The translations under genes and the position numbers were made by a program. Shown here piece after piece: positions 27,285-33,554 of a DNA stretch of 64,000 nt. Every line of letters begins with the position of its first letter. Position 1 is the stretch's first letter. This DNA comes from PGYR01 sp048267165 (GTDB lineage: Bacteria; Bacteroidota; Ignavibacteria; Kapaibacteriales; UBA2268), in assembly GCA_048267165.1 (NCBI GenBank), contig JBLWYD010000002.1, positions 62,001 through 126,000 of the forward strand. Direction: 5' to 3'. A model generated the notes under the pieces. It worked only from the letters and a program-made list of their open reading frames with translations. It had not been told where the DNA came from and ran no database searches.

Positions 27285-27394
27285 TTTCGTATCAAATATC
27301 TCAAGTCTGGTACATGCACGCCTGTCTGTGCAATAAGCAATGAATTTGAAGATAGTATAAGTACTATCAATAATTTGGTTAGGGTGGTTTTCAT
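27269..27394 (-). pseudogene. Out-of-frame signal peptide of the adjacent serine hydrolase
   Basis: A 41-codon frame starting at ATG 27394 encodes MKTTLTKLLIVLILSS... ending in an AxA-like LLIAQ cleavage region and VPDLR, a classic signal peptide. It then runs out of frame to a stop at 27269. Reading shifts by one base into the hydrolase frame around 27302-27306. It is best read as the detached 5' end of the hydrolase gene. Confidence 0.7.
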
Positions 27395-27421
27395 GTTTTA
27401 TAAATGAGTATTATTTTTAGT

Positions 27422-28300
27422 TTAAATATTTATTCTTTCTTGTACTTCTTTAAAAGACAAACCATCTTTATTAACCCATTCAGAATATTCATTTGAGTTC
27501 CTACCTAAAATCATATTTGAAGCTGCACTTGGGCTACTAAAAACAGCGTCTTCTGCGAATATTAGTTTATCACCACTTTCAATCATAATTCTAGTTTCAA
27601 TAAGTTTTTTTCTCATATTTCTATATGTCTCAGTACAAGAGTTTGATAATGATTTCTTTGCTTCACTTCCACTTGAAACAATATACCCTTGATCTGTTTC
27701 AGTCATTGATGCTTTATAAGAACTGGTCTTTATAAAATATGTCTCATGAATACTTGACTTATAATCAGATTCATTTGTTACATCTTGAGTAACTGTTGAT
27801 GATATTAAGAAGTTAAAACCCATTACAGGGAGTATAAGTTTTATTTGCTCAAGGAAGTATTCCATATCAGAAATATCTGCTTCATGCAGGGTAGGTAAAC
27901 TCGGAGTATTCCCATTGTCTATTTGAGCTGTTTTTGCTTCAATTGCTAGTTGTACAAGTCTTGATTCTAGATATCTTATTTGAGTTTTGGTTAAAAGTTC
28001 ATCTTTACTGACAAAGAAAATTAACTCCTTAAAATCTTTATTCGGATCACTTAGATGTTGCTTTAATCTTGTTTTAATATTCTCAGCTTCACCTATGTAT
28101 ATTTTCTCATCGAATGCTTCGTCAGTAGGGTCACCTTTTAGACAATAAATTCCAGGATTGTCGAATTCACTTCTGTTCATGATTTTATTTACAGTTGCTC
28201 TTGGACTATAAATTGCCTTTCCAACCCAATTTCCAATTTCACTTAATCTTGGTCCATAGGCTGTACCATCTATCATGTAAACTGTTAGTTTCTTTCCCAT
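27422..28300 (-). CDS. GIY-YIG nuclease-family protein with DUF4357 C-terminal domain
   Basis: The 292-residue protein has G50-I-Y52, Y68-I-G70, conserved R78 and a metal-ligand candidate E112 in RYLESRL, the complete active-site set of a GIY-YIG endonuclease. The C-terminal ~90 residues match DUF4357: IVSSGSEAKKS, then FSSPSAASNMILGRNSNEYSEWV and GLSFKEVQ. Proteins of this build are common accessory genes of unclear role, sometimes linked to DNA defence or repair. Nothing next to it is a methylase or helicase. Function is not established. Confidence 0.88.
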   Translation of the reverse strand: MGKKLTVYMIDGTAYGPRLSEIGNWVGKAIYSPRATVNKIMNRSEFDNPGIYCLKGDPTDEAFDEKIYIGEAENIKTRLKQHLSDPNKDFKELIFFVSKDELLTKTQIRYLESRLVQLAIEAKTAQIDNGNTPSLPTLHEADISDMEYFLEQIKLILPVMGFNFLISSTVTQDVTNESDYKSSIHETYFIKTSSYKASMTETDQGYIVSSGSEAKKSLSNSCTETYRNMRKKLIETRIMIESGDKLIFAEDAVFSSPSAASNMILGRNSNEYSEWVNKDGLSFKEVQERINI

Positions 28301-28354
28301 TCAACTTCAATATTAAATTATTTAATTCTTTTTCAATTTACGAAACAATTTATT

Positions 28355-28393
28355 GAAACAAAAAAACCGACCACATCTTCTGCAATCGGTTTT
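28355..28393 (-). terminator. Intrinsic terminator downstream of the 121-residue gene
   Basis: AAAACCGA (28363-28370) pairs with TCGGTTTT (28386-28393) across a 15-base loop. On the minus strand the hairpin is followed by a T7 tract. It ends the transcript of 28422-28787 before the GIY-YIG gene. Confidence 0.65.
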
Positions 28394-28421
28394 AGTTTTC
28401 TTTTTCATATTTTATAGTCGT

Positions 28422-28787
28422 TTAAACAACCGCATCAGCTTCTTCTAGAAACAGACTAGATATTCTCTCAGCATTCAAACCAGAGAAAATACTATTTATA
28501 TTTTTTACCAAATCATCTGTATTTATTTCTGATAAAACTTTTTGGGCATCTTGCATTGTCTCTACTGTTGGGGCAGATTTGAAGCTAAGTGGCGAAGTAT
28601 CATCATTGGATTGAATATTATTCTCCAATTTGTTCAGTCCACTTTTCAGTATTTCAGAAGACCAATCAACTTTATCAACAGATTTGTTAGTAGTTGTTTT
28701 GCTTGTGTCATCGGATTTCACTAGTGTTTCAACTAGGAATGGATCATACTTGACATTGGCTTCAGTAGTTATTTTAGTGATATTCAT
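28422..28787 (-). CDS. Hypothetical small acidic protein
   Basis: The 121-residue protein has no signal peptide or membrane segment. The first half is polar and Lys/Ser/Thr-rich and probably disordered (~1-70). The second half (SEINTDDLVKNINSIFSG onward) is predicted by eye to be helical and ends in hydrophobic EEADAVV. I do not recognise it. It has its own terminator and follows the YkvA-type gene on the same strand, 59 bases away. A real gene is likely because the frame is codon-biased like its neighbours. Confidence 0.6.
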   Translation of the reverse strand: MNITKITTEANVKYDPFLVETLVKSDDTSKTTTNKSVDKVDWSSEILKSGLNKLENNIQSNDDTSPLSFKSAPTVETMQDAQKVLSEINTDDLVKNINSIFSGLNAERISSLFLEEADAVV

Positions 28788-28846
28788 TGCTTTGCTCCAG
28801 AGATTAATTTGTTATTCTATATCTCATAGTAGCATTTCCGTGCCAA

Positions 28847-29188
28847 CTACTTCAAAATGTTTTCCACTTTCACTCTTGCCTTCTTTTTATGCTCATCTTT
28901 TATATAGACCATAACTGTTGCCAAAGCAGCAGCTAATACTGATAAATCATCTGTATATCCAGCTACTGGTATTATATCAGGTATTGCGTCTAATGGGAAT
29001 ACAAAGTATCCCAAAGCACCGAATATAACTGACTTCGCCCATTTAGGTGTAGCTTCATCCTTTGCAGAATAATAAAGGACTAAAGCTTTCTCAATAATCC
29101 CTACACCGGTTAATCGTACAACCTTGAAGAGCTTTTTCCAAAACTTACTCTCGTTATATTGATCTTCATATATAGTTATATTACTCAA
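28847..29188 (-). CDS. YkvA family (DUF1232) membrane protein
   Basis: The 113-residue protein carries the DUF1232 core KSVIFGALGYFVFPLDAIPDIIP followed by GYTDDLSVLAAALATVMVYI, the conserved PxDaIPDxxPvxGyxDDl pattern with two hydrophobic stretches. It is small and membrane-associated and widely distributed; the role is unknown. The C terminus is basic (KKKARVK). It is divergent from the OmpA-like gene with a 78-base gap that holds the latter's promoter. Confidence 0.85.
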   Translation of the reverse strand: MSNITIYEDQYNESKFWKKLFKVVRLTGVGIIEKALVLYYSAKDEATPKWAKSVIFGALGYFVFPLDAIPDIIPVAGYTDDLSVLAAALATVMVYIKDEHKKKARVKVENILK

Positions 29189-29216
29189 ATTTGCTCACAT
29201 TATTAGTTATTTTTAG

Positions 29217-29247
29217 TTGATTGTTTTAATTTACAAACTTATTTTTG
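29217..29247 (+). promoter_or_regulatory. Bacteroidota-type promoter for the OmpA-family gene
   Basis: TTG at 29217-29219, a 20-base spacer and TATTTTTG at 29240-29247 match TTG-N19ish-TAnnTTTG. The start codon at 29267 leaves a short leader. Confidence 0.5.
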
Positions 29248-29266
29248 ATATTAAAATTGATAGTAT

Positions 29267-31291
29267 ATGACGAGAAGTTATATTAGCATTTTTATTATAA
29301 TTCTCTTTTGCAGCATTTATAATACCAACTCACAAACTACTATAGATACGAATGCACTGAAGCCAAAGTTCGGTGTGTATGGTCAATATGGTTTGGCATT
29401 TCATTTTGCAGATTTTGCAAAGCTCCCAAATACACAGAGCTGTTGCGGTGGTTTTTCCACCGAGATAGGCCCAACGTTTGGAGGTGGTCTTGTCGTGGAT
29501 ATTCCTATCGATTATGATTATATAATTGATCTGCGTGCTGGTTTCAGCCAAGTTACAGGTAATTTTTACTCTGAGATTAATACAGATGTATTAGTAGATG
29601 GAGGTTTGCAGCAAGGGGTATTCTCTTATAATCTAAATTCTACTGTTTCTAAAATTGATTTCGATGCTTTGCTCTCTTATAGAATAGCAGAGAACGTATT
29701 CCTGAACGGTGGTCCGAGTTTTGGATTACTCCTTTCTTCAGATTACAAACAATGGGAACAAATAGAACAACCTTCTGACAGAGGTGTCTTCCCAGGTGAG
29801 GGACGAGTTAGAAATCAATACGAAGGCGAAATACAAAATCTAAGTAGTTTGATTTTTGGATTGACTGTAGGTATAGATTATCAACTTCCACTGAATAAAA
29901 AGAATTCACTATTCATAGTACCGGGATTATATTACTCTCATAAATTCAATAATATGGTTAGTGATTTAGCTTGGAATATTGGTGAGATAAAAGCTGGAGT
30001 AGCTCTGAAATATAGAACTCCTCCTGCTCCACCGCCTCCACCACCGCCTCCAGCAAATCCAATTATGCCGGATTCACTTCCATTACCGATAAATCCGCCA
30101 GCATTGAATGTTTTTGTAGATGCAGTAGCTGTTGATTCGAATGGTAGAATAAATAAAGAACCTCAAGTACAGATAGAAGATTTCGTATCTATTAATATGA
30201 GACCATTGCTTAATTATGTTTTCTTTGATGACAGTTCTTCAACTATTCCTAAAAGATACAATCAATTAGCAAAGAATGAAGCTACTAGCTTTGAGACTGA
30301 TAATCTTAAAGGAAAGAATGCAATTGAGACTTACTATGACGTAATGAATATAGTCGGTCAGAGAATGAAAGAAAATTTAAGTGCTAATATTACATTAGTT
30401 GGCTGTAATTCTGATGTTAATTCAGAAAAGGATAACAAAGCATTATCAAATGATAGAGCAATGTCTGTTAAGAATTACCTAACAGGTGTTTGGGGAATAG
30501 AGCCAAATAGAATTGAAGTACAAGCTAGAAATTTACCTACTGAAGCATCTAAATCGGATACACTACCTGGTCAGGAAGAAAACAGAAGAGTTGAGATACT
30601 ATCGAGTGATGAGTCGATAATCAAACCAGTATTAACTACTGATACACTAAGAGTACTTTCAGATACAGATATTAAATTCTTAGCTGATGTAGATTCGGAA
30701 GTAGGTATAAACGAATGGGTTTTTGAAGCTAAACAAGATGATAATATTTTATTCCAAAAAATAGGAAATGGGCATCCAGATCCAGAATTACTTTGGGATT
30801 TGCGAAATGATAAGAAAAATATGCCTCGTTCAGCATCCCCTATTGAATATAAATTATCTGTAATGGATTCTGTTGGACAGAGAGGTTTTGCTGAAAAGAC
30901 ACTGCCTATTAACAAATTGACTGTAAATACTAAACGAGAGAATAGAACTGACGATAAGGAATATGAGTATTATAGTTTGATTTTATTCTCTTATGGCAAG
31001 TCAAGTTTGGAACAAGAACATAGAGAAGTAGTTGACTTTGTTAAAAATAGAATTACTGATAAAGCAAAAGTATATGTTTACGGTTATTCCGACAGTATGG
31101 GTGAAGAAGATATAAACAAGAAAATATCTGAAAGAAGAGCAAAATCAGTAGCTAATCGTTTAAGACTGCGAGACGCTGAAGTCAAAGGACTAGGCGAAGA
31201 TACTTTGCTCTATGACAATGATTTACCTGAAGGTAGATTCTATTGTCGTACAGTTCAAATAACTGTGGAAACTCCTGTAAAAGAATTATAA
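29267..31291 (+). CDS. Outer-membrane OmpA-family protein with two OmpA-like domains
   Basis: The 674-residue protein has a signal peptide (to ~22), an N-terminal outer-membrane beta-barrel-like region (~30-245, with FGVYGQYGLAFHF and LFIVPGLYYSHKF), and a proline-rich hinge at ~246-262 (PPAPPPPPPPPANP). Two OmpA-type peptidoglycan-binding-like domains follow, at ~300-445 (YVFFDDSSSTIP ... VEVQARN-like ... ENRRVEIL) and ~565-670 (SLILFSYGKSSLEQEHREV ... YGYSDSMGEEDINKKISERRAKSVANRL). It should link the outer membrane to peptidoglycan. Having two such domains is unusual. The M50 peptidase starts 6 bases downstream. Confidence 0.88.
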   Translation: MTRSYISIFIIILFCSIYNTNSQTTIDTNALKPKFGVYGQYGLAFHFADFAKLPNTQSCCGGFSTEIGPTFGGGLVVDIPIDYDYIIDLRAGFSQVTGNFYSEINTDVLVDGGLQQGVFSYNLNSTVSKIDFDALLSYRIAENVFLNGGPSFGLLLSSDYKQWEQIEQPSDRGVFPGEGRVRNQYEGEIQNLSSLIFGLTVGIDYQLPLNKKNSLFIVPGLYYSHKFNNMVSDLAWNIGEIKAGVALKYRTPPAPPPPPPPPANPIMPDSLPLPINPPALNVFVDAVAVDSNGRINKEPQVQIEDFVSINMRPLLNYVFFDDSSSTIPKRYNQLAKNEATSFETDNLKGKNAIETYYDVMNIVGQRMKENLSANITLVGCNSDVNSEKDNKALSNDRAMSVKNYLTGVWGIEPNRIEVQARNLPTEASKSDTLPGQEENRRVEILSSDESIIKPVLTTDTLRVLSDTDIKFLADVDSEVGINEWVFEAKQDDNILFQKIGNGHPDPELLWDLRNDKKNMPRSASPIEYKLSVMDSVGQRGFAEKTLPINKLTVNTKRENRTDDKEYEYYSLILFSYGKSSLEQEHREVVDFVKNRITDKAKVYVYGYSDSMGEEDINKKISERRAKSVANRLRLRDAEVKGLGEDTLLYDNDLPEGRFYCRTVQITVETPVKEL

Positions 31292-31297
31292 TTGCAA

Positions 31298-32017
31298 ATG
31301 GCGAAAGCAAAAAAGAAATTAACAGAACAGCAAAAGTACATTTTATGGATGATAGCTTTTGCTGTTTTTACTATTATACTCTGGCGAATTCCATTCGGAA
31401 TGTTAGTCCTCTACCCTTTTACAATACTATCTTCTTGGTTCCACGAAATGGCTCACGGAGTTATGGCTTTAATACTAGGAGGTAGTTTCCATCATCTAGA
31501 AATTTACGCCGATGGCTCTGGATTAGCTATGTGGAGTGGTAATTTGTTTTTGGGGAATGTTGGTAAAGCAATCGTTGCAGCGGCAGGTCCACTTGGCCCA
31601 ACAGCAGCAGGTGCAACCCTTATTATACTTTCTAAAAAAGAAAAGCATTTAAAGAATATACTATATACGTTTAGTGCAATTCTTGCATTTTCTGTAATCT
31701 ACTGGATTCGTTCTATTTATGGGATTCCAGTGATACTTACTTTCGCTGTACTTATATTCTTCGCTGCACTTAAAATGCAACCAAAGAATCAAAAATTACT
31801 CATTATCTTCTTAGGGATTCAAGCATTCCTTAGCATTTACCTTAGTATTGGCTATCTAATGAGTCAAGAAGCCTTCATAGACAATGATTTCCATATCTCC
31901 GATACTGGTGTCATTGCACAAAATCTCTTCTTCCCTTACTGGATTTGGGGTGGAGTTATTATCTTCATATCCATTTTCACAATGGTACAATCTGTAATGT
32001 ATGTTTATAAGAAGTGA
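31298..32017 (+). CDS. M50-like intramembrane metallopeptidase
   Basis: The protein is 239 residues from ATG 31298 (MAKAKKKLTEQQ); a TTG two codons upstream is the alternative. Motif H49-E-M-A-H53 lies in a membrane-embedded helix, with five or more hydrophobic segments (~15-45, 80-105, 115-135, 145-165, 170-190, 205-230). This is the zinc motif of M50B site-2-protease-like proteins. The usual second motif (NPxPG/LDG) is not obvious, so activity is likely but not certain. Co-transcription with the OmpA-like gene is likely given the 6-base gap. Confidence 0.8.
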   Translation: MAKAKKKLTEQQKYILWMIAFAVFTIILWRIPFGMLVLYPFTILSSWFHEMAHGVMALILGGSFHHLEIYADGSGLAMWSGNLFLGNVGKAIVAAAGPLGPTAAGATLIILSKKEKHLKNILYTFSAILAFSVIYWIRSIYGIPVILTFAVLIFFAALKMQPKNQKLLIIFLGIQAFLSIYLSIGYLMSQEAFIDNDFHISDTGVIAQNLFFPYWIWGGVIIFISIFTMVQSVMYVYKK

Positions 32018-32027
32018 AATTTTAGTC

Positions 32028-32062
32028 TTGAAATTATAAAATTAAGTTTCACTTTGTGAAAC
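32028..32062 (+). promoter_or_regulatory. higBA promoter with overlapping operator palindrome
   Basis: A perfect 7-3-7 palindrome, GTTTCAC-TTT-GTGAAAC, spans 32046-32062. The -7-like TCACTTTG (7 of 8 to TAnnTTTG) at 32049-32056 lies inside it, with TTG 18 bases upstream at 32028-32030. HigA-type antitoxins bind such palindromes to repress their own operon, so autoregulation is likely. Confidence 0.6.
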
Positions 32063-32087
32063 ATATTTATTAAATTAGCGTCTATAT

Positions 32088-32423
32088 ATGAAAGTACATC
32101 TGATAAAAAAGAAATCAATTGAAGATTATACTTTAAAGAATACCAATTCTAGAGCATCTTTTCGTATTTGGCTGACAATAATAAAGTATGCTGAATGGGA
32201 TAATCCACTTGATATAATGTCAACTTATAATTCTGCAGATATACTAGGAAATGGTACTAACAGAGTAGTTTTTAATATAGGTGGTAATAATTATAGATTA
32301 ATATGTAACTATCATTTTGGTGAATCTAAAGTTCACTTATTCGTAAAATGGATAGGTACACATTCTGAATATTCGAAGTTATGTACTGATGGTAAGCAAT
32401 TTGAAATTGATAATTATAAATAG
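32088..32423 (+). CDS. higB: HigB-type toxin (mRNA interferase)
   Basis: The 111-residue protein of the HigB (RelE-superfamily) family matches pfam-type HigB features: NRVVFNIGGNNYRLICNYHF in the core sheet and LFVKWIGTHSEYSKLC near the C terminus. Family members cleave mRNA on the ribosome and are held inactive by the antitoxin. Toxin-first order is typical for HigBA. The next gene begins 9 bases after the stop. Confidence 0.9.
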   Translation: MKVHLIKKKSIEDYTLKNTNSRASFRIWLTIIKYAEWDNPLDIMSTYNSADILGNGTNRVVFNIGGNNYRLICNYHFGESKVHLFVKWIGTHSEYSKLCTDGKQFEIDNYK

Positions 32424-32432
32424 AAAAGCAAT

Positions 32433-32846
32433 ATGAAGAATCTAAAATATACTATAATAAAAGATGAAGAGCAGTATTACAAATACTGTAATAAATTAGA
32501 AATCTTGATTAATAATGATCGTAATCAAGATGAAATAGAATTGCTCGAATTACTAATTGAAAAATGGGATAATGAAAATAACTCATTTATTGATTTAGAC
32601 CCAGTTGAGCTGCTAACCTCTATGATGGATGAACATAATATGAAAGCAATAGACTTAGTAGATATATTAAGTTTATCGAAAGGTACTATTTCTAAAATGC
32701 TTAATTATCATAAAGGCATTTCAAAAGAATCCATCAGAAAACTCTCAGATTATTTCAAAGTTTCACAGGACTTGTTTAATCGACCTTATAAATTAGTAAA
32801 TAAAGAAACTAATAATAGAAGTAAGAGAAAACCACAAACAGTTTAA
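32433..32846 (+). CDS. higA: HigA-type antitoxin (HTH)
   Basis: The 137-residue protein binds and neutralises the preceding toxin and represses the operon. An N-terminal helical segment (YYKYCNKLEILINN ... ELLELLIEKW) precedes a Cro/C1-type helix-turn-helix at ~75-125 (MKAIDLVDILSLSKGTISKMLNYHKGISKESIRKLSDYF region). This is the COG5499 HigA type in which the HTH lies at the C-terminal half. Three bases separate its stop from that of the convergent DUF4256 gene. Confidence 0.9.
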   Translation: MKNLKYTIIKDEEQYYKYCNKLEILINNDRNQDEIELLELLIEKWDNENNSFIDLDPVELLTSMMDEHNMKAIDLVDILSLSKGTISKMLNYHKGISKESIRKLSDYFKVSQDLFNRPYKLVNKETNNRSKRKPQTV

Positions 32847-32849
32847 TTT

Positions 32850-33407
32850 TTAAACCTTAAGAATACCCCGGAATCCTCTCGCTGCGTAATAAGATTCTGC
32901 ACCATTATGATATACGAAAACAGTTCCAAAACGATAATCAGCAAATATAGCACCTCCTAATTCTCTAATATTATCAGGAGTTCTAATCCAACTTGAGGTC
33001 TTTGTATCAAAGTTGCCTAGCTTCTGTAGTTCTCTATATTGGCTTTCATCTAGTAATTCGATTCCCATTTCAGATGCCATGTTCATTGCACTATTCTCAG
33101 GAGGGAATTTCTTGCGAGCTTCTAATGCTTCGTGGTCATAGCAAACACTTCTTCGTCCTTTAGGGCTTTCGGTAGAGCAATCGAAGAAAACAAATTCACC
33201 AGTTTTACTATCATAATCTACTACATCCGGCTCACCACCAGATAGTTCCATTTCGTTTAGCGACCATAGTTTATTGGGATTTGATTCTAGTTTTGATTGT
33301 ACATCACCCCAATTAATATCTTTATGGCGATTTATGTTCGTATTAAATCGTTCTTTAAGGATATTCAATAGTTCTATTTCAACTTCTTTTGATAGTTTAT
33401 TTTTCAT
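32850..33407 (-). CDS. DUF4256 domain protein
   Basis: The 185-residue soluble protein matches DUF4256 along its whole length: LWSLNEMELSGGEPDVV, FFDCSTESPKGRRSVCYD, ALEARKKFPPENSAMNMA, and the end VFVYHNGAESYYAARGFRG. The family is widespread and uncharacterised. Conserved His, Cys and Asp residues (FDCS, CYDHEAL) hint at an enzyme, but no function is known. No operon partner. Confidence 0.9.
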   Translation of the reverse strand: MKNKLSKEVEIELLNILKERFNTNINRHKDINWGDVQSKLESNPNKLWSLNEMELSGGEPDVVDYDSKTGEFVFFDCSTESPKGRRSVCYDHEALEARKKFPPENSAMNMASEMGIELLDESQYRELQKLGNFDTKTSSWIRTPDNIRELGGAIFADYRFGTVFVYHNGAESYYAARGFRGILKV

Positions 33408-33554
33408 TTATTATCACTTACTTATATATTTTCTATTTTCAAATATACGATTTTTACGATTTAATTGTATAATTTATATTTAGTCTCTTTTTTCCATTCT
33501 CAGAATACTTTATTATATTATAGACTTTTGGTATGCAATAATCGGAAACAATTA

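Noticed and set aside
28831..28846. Sigma-54-like TTGGCACG...GC on the minus strand upstream of the 121-residue gene
   Set aside because: The spacing between GG and GC is nine bases, one short of the required ten, and the second element reads ATGCT rather than TTGCT.
30025..30062. CCNCCN simple repeat
   Set aside because: It encodes the in-frame polyproline hinge of the OmpA-family protein; not a separate element.
33465..33554. Extra 30 residues at the start of the S9 peptidase
   Set aside because: The extension precedes a clear signal peptide at ATG 33555 and has no domain; the start was moved downstream.
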